11,806 nt of DNA from Nocardioidaceae bacterium (GTDB taxonomy: Bacteria; Actinomycetota; Actinomycetes; Propionibacteriales; Nocardioidaceae): contig JACCVA010000052.1 of assembly GCA_013698435.1 (NCBI GenBank), forward strand, positions 1 through 11,806, given 5' to 3'. Position numbers and translations under genes: made by a program. Under the pieces are notes generated by a model. The model did not search any database, was not told the origin of the DNA, and worked only from the letters and a program-made list of their open reading frames with translations. Shown one piece after another: positions 1 through 5,848 of this stretch. The number at the start of each line of letters is the position of its first letter. The stretch's first letter is position 1.

Positions 1-1240
1 AAGTTGGCAAACGTTGGAATCGGATGCGACGTATGCGTACAGGACGTGACACTAACGGCACCAGCGTCCAACAAGTTCGGCGAAGCGGTAGCGCACTTCG
101 AGGGAGTTCCGGACTTTAGTCCCAACCGGGTGCTTAAGGCCGGCCCAACCGTCTTCCCACCCGCAGTCGCGAAACCCGGAGGGGTGGGTGACGCAAAGTA
201 CAGCCCGTTCATTCAAGCCAAAGGCTCAGAGACCGTCTACAACGCACCCATCGTGGCGACCGGAACCGGCGACTTCGACGTCGTCCACCACTCGAACACC
301 GCCGATCGAGTGCTCAAGATCAACCCCGCCAAGAAGGCCGGTCCGGGGCAGTTCTACGCACCCTCGGTGGAGCTACTCATCATCAACGGTTTCGACTCCG
401 GCCAGCCAATCCTCTACCTGAGCACGGAGGCATCTGACCCGGCCACCGCAACGCTCGAGCGGGCAACGTTCGTTCCCTTGTTGGGCAAGACGCCGTTCAC
501 GGGCGGTGACGACTTCCTCGGCTCGACGCGAGAGCGCATCTTCCCCTTCGTCAACGGCCAGACCGGTCTGAATAACCCCGAAGCACAAGGGCTTATCCAC
601 CTCATCAAGGACGGCTACGCCTCCGAGGATGCCTACTTGGGGAACAAAGATCTGATCCAGTCGCAGCGTCGAGGCGGTGACTCTCTCAATGTCCAAGGTG
701 ACTTCCCCACATTGACCGACCCGCACCGCAAGTTTGCCTACAGTCCCCTATGGGAGGCGCAGTTCTCCGAATGGACTGACAAGGCCATCCGACTGGGTCG
801 AAACACTCGACAGACCGATGAGTTCCAGATCCTGAACCTTGCGGCTCGTCGACCTGATCTGCTTACCGGGCCCGAGGGAGCGCCGTTTGGCTCGACGAAC
901 ATCCTGATCAACTGCCCAGTCATCGCGTTCACCGCGATGCGGCCGGTCGAAGAGGTGGTGGAGCCCATTCCTGGTGCCCAGGTCGAGACGGTGGGGTCGT
1001 TCCAGGCGCTGTCGCACTCCGGCTCGGACACTAGTCCGCCGGTGGGTCCCGTCGACGCTGGCGGTGGAGGCACTGCAGCCGGGACGGCCCCCCGAACCGC
1101 TGGAGACCGCGAGGCCGCCGTACCGGCGGCCACACGGCCCACTTCCGATCCTGCCGATCTCGCTGGGTGTGCTAGGTCTGGGTCTGGGCGCGTTCGTCAT
1201 CGCCACGCTTCGGCGAGGACGTGTGCGCGTCGACCGCTGA
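1..1240 (+). CDS. DUF7482-like protein with C-terminal membrane anchor, 5'-partial and frameshifted
   Basis: The frame is open to the window edge. A TTG at 4 could start it, but it gives no signal peptide, so the 5' end is probably outside. The readable domain (about 330 residues) has the blocks LYLSTEASDPATA, FPFVNGQTG, AYSPLWEAQFSEWTDKA and ILINCPVIAF. These resemble proteins I remember as DUF7482; that name is from memory and the function is unknown. From about 1094 the frame stops looking coding and runs on through a hairpin and the next gene. Removing one C from the run at 1088-1093 gives instead a proline-rich linker, a hydrophobic segment (ISLGVLGLGLGAFVIATL), a basic tail and a TGA at 1238-1240. 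That is a typical exported, membrane-anchored ending. The shift may be a sequencing error or a real mutation. If the lesion is ignored, the uninterrupted frame ends at 1449. Coding assignment up to about 1050 is firm; the family name is moderate. Confidence 0.65.
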
Positions 1241-1260
1241 CTGACGACCGGGAGAATGCT

Positions 1261-1288
1261 GGGGACAGGCCAGCGAAAGCCTGTCCTT
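1261..1288 (+). terminator. hairpin after the DUF7482-like gene
   Basis: Perfect 8-bp arms GGACAGGC (1263-1270) and GCCTGTCC (1279-1286) flank an 8-nt loop. Two further G-U pairs can extend the stem. It starts 20 bases after the stop at 1240. There is no proper U-tract, only TT and then CCCGG, which is common for actinobacterial terminators. Its position supports the gene really ending at 1240. Confidence 0.5.
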
Positions 1289-1333
1289 CCCGGCAAGCGG
1301 CTGGTGGCCCCGCGGCGGAGAGTGGACGTTATC

Positions 1334-1636
1334 GTGAGGGCCGTGGCCAGGTGGGACGACGTACGCCGGATCGCTTCGGCGCTGCCCGAGACGACGGAAC
1401 TTCCGACGAAGGGCTGGCGTGGCGCGTCAAGGACAAGCTGTTCGCCTGAAAGCGACCGTTACGTCGAGGGGATCTGGAAGCGCTCGGCGACGCCCGCCCC
1501 CAAGGGGGACATCTTGGCCGCCAGAGTCCCCGACCTCGGGGCGAAGGAAGCTCTGCTGGCCGATAGCCCCGAGGTATGCTCCACGACTCCGCACTTCAAC
1601 GGAAACTCAGTGATTCTCGTACGCCTGAACCACATC
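1334..1636 (+). pseudogene. MmcQ/YjbR-family protein, broken and 3'-truncated
   Basis: Three frames together give a near-complete MmcQ/YjbR-like protein (a small CyaY-like fold often called DNA-binding; function poorly known). Frame 2 gives VARWDDVRRIASALPETTE. Frame 1 then gives LAWRVKDKLFA, stop, KRPLRRGDLEALGDA. Frame 2 resumes with APKGDILAARVPDLGAKEAL and continues to PHFNGNSVILVRLNHI. Lesions are a small deletion near 1404-1415, TGA at 1447-1449 where the family normally has Trp (TGG), one extra C within 1493-1495, and loss of the C-terminal part where transposase sequence begins near 1637. GTG at 1334 or 1343 are candidate starts. Independent lesions in one short gene argue for decay, not a single sequencing error. 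Family assignment is from remembered consensus. Confidence 0.75.
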
Positions 1637-1876
1637 GCAGGTGCCCTCCACGATACCGAGCAATATTCGAACAACAGAGTCTGAGCCGACCATGGTCGGC
1701 TCAAGGCCAGGCTCCGACCGCTGAGTGGTCTCAAGACCTTCCGATCAACACGAATCCTTGCTACCGGCCACGCGTTCATCCAGAACCTCAGACGCAGCCC
1801 CTACGACATCGCCACCGACGCACCGGTCCATCACCGGCTACCGGCGGCGTTCGATGAGCTGGCGCTCGCCATCTGA
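1637..1876 (+). pseudogene. IS6-family transposase C-terminal fragment with internal stop
   Basis: Frame 2 reads ALHDTEQYSNNRV, stop (TGA 1682-1684), then ADHGRLKARLRPLSGLKTF, then RSTRILATGHAFIQNLRRSP and on to FDELALAI and TGA at 1874-1876. The conserved IS6 block is normally NNRVEADH, in which Glu is the third residue of the DDE catalytic triad. Here that Glu codon is the in-frame stop. Upstream catalytic regions are missing, so the fragment cannot encode an active transposase. It is in the same frame as the end of the MmcQ-like fragment, which produces a short chimeric reading frame that stops at 1684. Confidence 0.85.
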
Positions 1877-1921
1877 CTCCCCGACGTGCGACCGTTCAAC
1901 CATGCCACCCGCTCGCGCAAC

Positions 1922-1932
1922 GCAACAGAGCC
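1922..1932 (-). repeat. IS6-type terminal inverted repeat (right end)
   Basis: The reverse complement of 1922-1932 is GGCTCTGTTGC, which matches the start of IS6-family terminal repeats as I recall them (IS6100 and IS26 begin GGCTCTGTTGC or GGCACTGTTGC). It lies 46 bases after the transposase stop and marks the element's boundary at 1932. Confidence 0.75.
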
Positions 1933-1943
1933 GTCCGCTCTGT

Positions 1944-2453
1944 TCATGAGGCAGCGCCGCGAGTATGTCGCCGGGCCATTCCGACTCGCGCGGCGTAGGC
2001 GGTCGCGCTGAGACCGAAGGTCGCGGCGGTGAGCAACAACCACCGTTTCAGGAAGGGGTCCTGGGTCTGCCCTGTGGCCGCAACGTATGTGTCGGCGCCT
2101 TGCCCGAGGATACCGGGGAAGAACAGCAGAAAGAGCAATCCGCTGGCCAGCACCGGCACCCGCACGTAGTTGACCACAGGTACTGCTCGTTCGGCGCGCG
2201 GCGCCCGACACAAGAGACTTGTGAACGCGCGGTCGGCCAACACGTAAAGCGGAAAGAGGACGAGATCGTGCAACAGTGCGGCGCCGATGAACCACACCAA
2301 GATTCCTTGCCACCACACGTCGGGGTCCCAGAGCGCCGTCAGTCCGAGCACCCAGACGACGTAGCCGACCAGGGTTAAGCAGGCGAGCATTGCCAGTAGG
2401 TGGCGTGGGTGGGACCCGTAGAAGCCCCGAAACCGTCCGCGTGCGGTGCCCAT
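1944..2453 (-). CDS. small four-helix integral membrane protein
   Basis: I do not recognise a named family. The ATG at 2453-2451 gives 169 residues with four predicted membrane helices at about 18-41, 46-72, 98-117 and 138-156. A longer in-frame ORF starts at 2567, but its extra 38 residues lie inside the upstream gene and look non-coding, so ATG 2453 is preferred. That start follows the stop of the molybdopterin oxidoreductase by a single base (TGA-C-ATG), a strong sign of translational coupling. Helix 2 contains LLHDLVLFPLYVLADR, with a His and an Asp near the membrane. By context it may be a partner or assembly subunit of the upstream oxidoreductase; that is inference. The stop at 1944-1946 is only 12 bases from the IS6 right end, so the insertion just missed the gene. 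Confidence 0.75.
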   Translation of the reverse strand: MGTARGRFRGFYGSHPRHLLAMLACLTLVGYVVWVLGLTALWDPDVWWQGILVWFIGAALLHDLVLFPLYVLADRAFTSLLCRAPRAERAVPVVNYVRVPVLASGLLFLLFFPGILGQGADTYVAATGQTQDPFLKRWLLLTAATFGLSATAYAARVGMARRHTRGAAS

Positions 2454-2454
2454 G

Positions 2455-3846
2455 TCAGCTGCTCTCAAAGTCGATAGATCGGACCCATTTGGTGTTGTGC
2501 ACGCCGGGCATGGCCGGAACGATGATGCGCGCTGGAAAGCCATGATCGGCCGACAGGTCCACCCCATTGACGCGCAGCGCGAGCAGAGAGTCAGGGTGCA
2601 GCACTTGGTTGGCTTGAAGCGAAGCCTGGTTGAACGTGCCTGACCGCTCCAAAGACTTCACGCTCGCGGAGCGCGGGTCAGGCACTCCTGCAAGCTCGGC
2701 CAGGGCGCCCAGCGGCACCCCTGTCCAGGTCTGGGTGGTCGACCATCCCTCCACGCAGGCGATCGGGAGCGTTGCGCTGTGCTGCGGCATCGTCAGTAGT
2801 TGGGGTCGGTCCAGCAACACCTCCCCGCCTTGTAGAGACAGCTGCCAGCGGACCCCTGTCTCGGTGGCCTTGATGCCGGCCGCACTGGCGGTGCGGTTGA
2901 TCTCGAAGTCGTTGGGCCCCTCCCCCATGTCGCGGCCACGGGGGAGCAGGAACGACAGCGGCCGCGCAGCCCCACCGATCGTTTGTCCCAGCGCCATCAC
3001 AGCGACCAGTAGAGACCCACCACCGACCAGCGCCAACACGCCGCGTCGGCTCATGGTGGCCGGACCAGGCTCCGCGGCCACCAGGCCATCCGGATCGGGT
3101 GGTTCGGGAAGCGTCGTCTCCCAAGAGGTATGCAGCTCGGAGCGCAAAGACCTCGATCTCAGTGAAGTGCGCATGCGGGGAAGCTTGATGCCCACGTGCA
3201 GAAGGAAGGCTGCAATGAACACCCAGGCCCCGAAGTAGTGAGCGGTGTAGAAGCTGAAACCGTAGATATAGTCGTATTGGATATCGAGCACCCCGGTGGC
3301 CAGCTCGAACAGGATCCCCCCGACCAGGAACAGCAGCGATATTCGCTCCAACAGCTGCGCCAGCGAGCGCGCCGGCGGCCAGTCGAACAGCTTCGGAATC
3401 ACCGACCACAGTTTGGCCAGCACGATGGGGACGATGGTCAGTCCGAGCCCTATGTGCAGCCCCTGGTTGAGGCGGAACAGCCACGCCGGTCTGGTCGGCC
3501 AGTCGAACACAGGCAGGTGCAACCATCCGACCTCACCGGGGATAGCTTGGTTCAACTGCGGCGCATAGGCAATGTAGGACAGCAGCCCGGTGAGGATCAC
3601 GATCGGCAGGCACACCAGAAGCACCGCGCCGAACACCGACGTCAGCCACGGTCCCCGCAACGGGCTGCGCCACGCCCGCGGATTTCCCAGCCCCGGGGGC
3701 CGATGCCGCTCCAACCCGCGCCACAGCCCAGCGGGAGACCCGTACGGGCGGTCGGGCTGTGTGTCGTTCACGACCCAACGCTCGAAGGATGGGTTCGTTT
3801 CGACCTGTGCTCCCGGCACGGGCTCGATCGGGTCCTCGCTGCCCAT
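2455..3846 (-). CDS. membrane molybdopterin-dependent oxidoreductase (cytochrome b-like domain plus sulfite-oxidase-type Moco domain)
   Basis: The 463-residue protein has a cytosolic N-tail (1-66) and four helices at about 67-94, 128-150, 168-189 and 201-222. His131, His203 and His217 are candidate haem b ligands, as in cytochrome b561-like domains. A fifth helix (about 269-290) is preceded by SRRGVL with twin arginines at 267-268, then comes a Moco-binding domain (about 300-463). Cys364 in LPIACVEGWSTTQTW is the expected molybdenum ligand, and HGFPARIIVPAMPGV is the typical C-terminal block. The predicted role is redox chemistry outside the cytoplasm, passing electrons through haem to or from quinone; the substrate is unknown. 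The twin-Arg helix suggests Tat export of the folded Moco domain after Sec inserts the first four helices. I recall this for Streptomyces coelicolor SCO3746 (not checked). ATG 3846 is the first usable start after the TAA at 3903-3901; it has no good ribosome site nearby, since the GGGGGAGG lies 29 bases upstream. Confidence 0.85.
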   Translation of the reverse strand: MGSEDPIEPVPGAQVETNPSFERWVVNDTQPDRPYGSPAGLWRGLERHRPPGLGNPRAWRSPLRGPWLTSVFGAVLLVCLPIVILTGLLSYIAYAPQLNQAIPGEVGWLHLPVFDWPTRPAWLFRLNQGLHIGLGLTIVPIVLAKLWSVIPKLFDWPPARSLAQLLERISLLFLVGGILFELATGVLDIQYDYIYGFSFYTAHYFGAWVFIAAFLLHVGIKLPRMRTSLRSRSLRSELHTSWETTLPEPPDPDGLVAAEPGPATMSRRGVLALVGGGSLLVAVMALGQTIGGAARPLSFLLPRGRDMGEGPNDFEINRTASAAGIKATETGVRWQLSLQGGEVLLDRPQLLTMPQHSATLPIACVEGWSTTQTWTGVPLGALAELAGVPDPRSASVKSLERSGTFNQASLQANQVLHPDSLLALRVNGVDLSADHGFPARIIVPAMPGVHNTKWVRSIDFESS

Positions 3847-4016
3847 CTGTGCGGTGACCGTGATGACGACTGGGCCTCCCCCAGGATGATGTAGGCAACG
3901 TTACGGTGCGGATAACTCATGTCGACGGGCTGGCGGCACCGACAGCGGAAGCGACCGAAAACGCGCTCAGTACAGATCCCGAACCGCCAGTGTCGGAACA
4001 CTCGGATGCGATTCAT
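3768..4016 (-). CDS. possible leader ORF overlapping the molybdopterin gene start
   Basis: An ATG at 4016-4014 is preceded by GAGGAG with a 7-base spacer, the best ribosome site on this strand in the intergenic region. The ORF (82 residues, Arg-rich near the start) overlaps the first 79 bases of the oxidoreductase in another frame. I recognise no family. It would require a transcript starting upstream of 4016, whereas the better promoter candidate lies downstream of that point. It may be only a chance ORF. Confidence 0.2.
   Translation of the reverse strand: MNRIRVFRHWRFGICTERVFGRFRCRCRQPVDMSYPHRNVAYIILGEAQSSSRSPHRWAARTRSSPCREHRSKRTHPSSVGS
3898..3925 (-). promoter_or_regulatory. candidate promoter for the molybdopterin oxidoreductase unit
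   Basis: On the minus strand, TCGACA (3925-3920) matches the -35 consensus at 5 of 6 positions. After a 16-base spacer, TAACGT (3903-3898) fits the TANNNT -10 pattern. A transcript would begin about 45 bases before the ATG at 3846. This is pattern matching only. Confidence 0.4.
3989..4002. promoter_or_regulatory. inverted repeat in the divergent intergenic region
   Basis: AGTGT and ACACT arms are separated by CGGA, roughly midway between the divergent starts at 3846 and 4126. It could be an operator, for example for the neighbouring regulator, but arms of 5 bp can occur by chance. I see no convincing sigma-type promoter for the plus-strand regulator in 4003-4125. Confidence 0.25.
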
Positions 4017-4125
4017 GCCGGGACTCCTCTGCATTCATCGGTGCCCGTCTGGATGCGCACCGGGCTAGGTTGTTCATCACTATTGGCCTTGCCCACATGC
4101 CCGAACAGGCCACCGAGGAGGAGAA

Positions 4126-5592
4126 GTGGACCGACGCCATAGTTCCGCCCCGAGCGCTGAGCAGCTCGCGCGCATGCTCGGGGGGTGGGTGGAGAATGCG
4201 GGAAGGCTGCCGGAACGGCTCGCGCGCGCGCTACGTCTACTCGTGCAGCTGGGCGAGCTCCTCCCGGGGACCCGACTGCCCTCCGAACGCACACTCGCCA
4301 CCGCGTTGGTGATCAGCCGGTCCACGGTCGTCATGGCATACGACCTCCTACGCGGCGAAGGATTGCTCGACACCAAGTCGGGCAGCGGCCACCGGATCGC
4401 CAATGATGTAGCCGCGAGGAGCACTGGGATGACGATTCCGGCGCCCTTCCCGTGGCAACACCGACTCACCTCACCCGAAAGTGCGGTGGGCTACCCGCGT
4501 ACTGTTGTGGACCTCTCGGCCATCGCCATCTCCGCCTCCCCGGTGCTGCTTGAGGTCCTGGCGACGCTGACGGCCGAGGACTGGGCGTCGGCCATGGCGG
4601 AGCCTGGTTACCTACCCCTGGGGTGGCCGCCTCTTCGGCGGGCGGTTGCCGACGAGTGCTCCAGGCGAGGTCTGCCCACCACCTCCGAGCAGGTCATGAT
4701 CACCTCAGGTGCACAGCAGGGAATGTCATTGGTCGCTGGAGCGCTGATTCAGCCAGGTGATGTGGTCGTCGTAGAGGATCCGCTCTATCCGGGTCAACTT
4801 CCAGTGCTCCGAGAAGCTGGAGCACGCCTTCGGACGGTGCCGGTGGACTCGCGCGGTCTGGACATTGAAGCGCTCGCACGCACTGTGGACCTAGAGAGGC
4901 CGCGTCTCGTCTTCGTCTCTCCGACCCATCACAACCCCACCGGCAGCCTCCTGGGTGCCGATGGGCGTGCGCGAATCGCTGCTCTTGCTGGCGCTACCTC
5001 TGCGGTGGTTGTCGAGCTGTACGCATCCGCAGACTTGCCGCTCAACGACCACCCTGTCCCTGCGCCGCTGGCAGCCGTTGGGAACTCGGACTCGATGGTT
5101 GTCATCGGCTCTCTGAGTCCTCTGGTGTGGAGTGGACTACGTATCGGCTGGCTGCGGGCCCCTGAACATCTGATCGCGAGTCTGGGGCAGGCCAAGGCCG
5201 TCGCCGATCTCGGTACGTCCCTGCTCTCTCAGTTCGTGGCGACGCGGGTCATGGAGCGGCTGCCGACCTTGAACCGACATCGCAACAACGAGCTAGCCTC
5301 CCGCTGCGAGCAGGCCATGGATCTGCTGGGGGAACTTCTCCCCGACTTCGAAGTGACTCGCCCCGACGGAGGAGCCTGTCTGTGGGTGCGCATACCCGCT
5401 GGTGACGCGGGCCAGTTCGCTCACTTCGCCCTCCGCGACGGGGTGGCCGTCCTCCCTGGACACCTCTGCTCTGCGCGAGGAGCGCATCAGGACCGGCTCC
5501 GTCTGTCCTTCGCGTGCGACCCCACCCGACTCCATGTCGGGATCGAACGACTGGCTTTCGCCTGGGCCGACTATCGACGGCACACCCACTGA
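4126..5592 (+). CDS. MocR/GntR-family transcriptional regulator with degenerate aminotransferase domain
   Basis: The 488-residue protein has a GntR winged helix at about 26-92 (LPSERTLATALVISRSTVV, then LLRGEGLLDTKSGSGHRI). After a linker comes a fold-type-I aminotransferase-like domain at about 125-485. MocR proteins usually sense PLP or a PLP-linked metabolite. Retained motifs are HHNPTG (Asn270), GLRIGW (Arg339) and DRLRLSFA. The expected Schiff-base Lys in the SLSK motif is Pro332 (SLSPLVW, codon CCT at 5119). The acidic block usually read as ED..Y is ELYAS, so the PLP ring Asp appears to be Leu298 and the Tyr to be Ser301. PLP binding through a Lys aldimine is therefore unlikely. GTG 4126 follows GAGGAGGAG (4115-4123), a strong if close ribosome site. 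It is divergent from the oxidoreductase unit and upstream of the 2-hydroxyacid operon; the latter is the likelier target, by inference. Confidence 0.9.
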   Translation: MDRRHSSAPSAEQLARMLGGWVENAGRLPERLARALRLLVQLGELLPGTRLPSERTLATALVISRSTVVMAYDLLRGEGLLDTKSGSGHRIANDVAARSTGMTIPAPFPWQHRLTSPESAVGYPRTVVDLSAIAISASPVLLEVLATLTAEDWASAMAEPGYLPLGWPPLRRAVADECSRRGLPTTSEQVMITSGAQQGMSLVAGALIQPGDVVVVEDPLYPGQLPVLREAGARLRTVPVDSRGLDIEALARTVDLERPRLVFVSPTHHNPTGSLLGADGRARIAALAGATSAVVVELYASADLPLNDHPVPAPLAAVGNSDSMVVIGSLSPLVWSGLRIGWLRAPEHLIASLGQAKAVADLGTSLLSQFVATRVMERLPTLNRHRNNELASRCEQAMDLLGELLPDFEVTRPDGGACLWVRIPAGDAGQFAHFALRDGVAVLPGHLCSARGAHQDRLRLSFACDPTRLHVGIERLAFAWADYRRHTH

Positions 5593-5659
5593 CGGCGTAC
5601 CGGGCATGAGTTGAATCCTCAGCGACGGTCCAATTGCCCCCGCTGGTGGCCTGTGAAGG

Positions 5660-5678
5660 GTCGGGACCTAACCCCGAC
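5660..5678 (+). terminator. weak hairpin after the MocR-like gene
   Basis: GTCGGG (5660-5665) pairs with CCCGAC (5673-5678) around a 7-base loop, 68 bases after the regulator stop. The stem is 6 bp with no U-tract. It may be a weak terminator or part of the leader of the downstream operon. I see no clear promoter in 5593-5749. Confidence 0.25.
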
Positions 5679-5733
5679 AATGATGCCGACGCAGTGCCCA
5701 GTCTGAGCGCGCGGTGATTGGCGAGGGCTGAGA

Positions 5734-5761
5734 CGGGTTACCCGGAGACAGGAGACCGGAG
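5734..5761 (+). promoter_or_regulatory. inverted repeat and strong ribosome-binding site before the leader ORF
   Basis: CGGGT-T-ACCCG (5734-5744) is a perfect short inverted repeat directly upstream of AGGAG (5750-5754), which is 7 bases from the ATG at 5762. The dehydrogenase GTG at 5845 has no comparable site of its own. Ribosomes are therefore most likely loaded here. Confidence 0.5.
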
Positions 5762-5848
5762 ATGTCGGTGCGCTCGGGGTTTGCCGCTGGCAGGCCCACT
5801 CCAAGGATGGCCATGCGCCGACGTTCGCCGCGGCGCCGACCGCGGTGA
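5762..5848 (+). CDS. 28-residue arginine-rich leader peptide, coupled to the dehydrogenase gene
   Basis: The ATG at 5762 has an ideal ribosome site (AGGAG, 7-base spacer). The 28 codons end at TGA 5846-5848, which overlaps the GTG start of the next gene as GTGA. Ten residues are Arg, crowded at the C-terminal end (RRRSPRRRPR). The overlap and the absence of a ribosome site for the downstream GTG suggest that this ORF is translated and passes ribosomes on by termination-reinitiation. It might also regulate the operon through slow or stalled translation of the Arg run; that is inference. It is too short for standard gene finding and could be non-functional as a peptide. Confidence 0.55.
   Translation: MSVRSGFAAGRPTPRMAMRRRSPRRRPR

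Larger units (their letters stand above)
1637..1932 (+). mobile_element. IS6-family insertion sequence remnant (3' end)
   Basis: The segment contains the last part of an IS6-type transposase (to 1876), a short noncoding tail, and a right-end inverted repeat at 1922-1932. The left half of the element, including the N-terminal helix-turn-helix, both catalytic Asp regions and the left inverted repeat, is absent. The left edge is placed where MmcQ-like residues give way to transposase-like residues, accurate to about 10 bases. The bases after the right end (from 1933) have no partner, so no target duplication can be shown. Confidence 0.8.

Noticed and set aside
1094..1449. Continuation of the first reading frame to a stop at 1449
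   Set aside because: Residues after about 363 are low-complexity Arg/Ala/Gly sequence that crosses a terminator-like hairpin and part of the MmcQ-like gene; the alternative frame gives a sensible anchor and stop.
1682..1684. In-frame TGA in the transposase fragment as selenocysteine or programmed readthrough
   Set aside because: The element lacks its N-terminal half and sits beside another pseudogene, so a nonsense change in decaying sequence is the simpler explanation.
2454..2567. Upstream start (2567) for the four-helix membrane protein
   Set aside because: The extra 38 residues lie wholly inside the oxidoreductase coding region and look non-coding; ATG 2453 is one base after that gene's stop, a classic coupled start.
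3906..4142. Plus-strand 78-codon ORF in the divergent intergenic region
   Set aside because: It has no ribosome site before its GTG, no recognisable motif, and it overlaps the start of the MocR-like gene.
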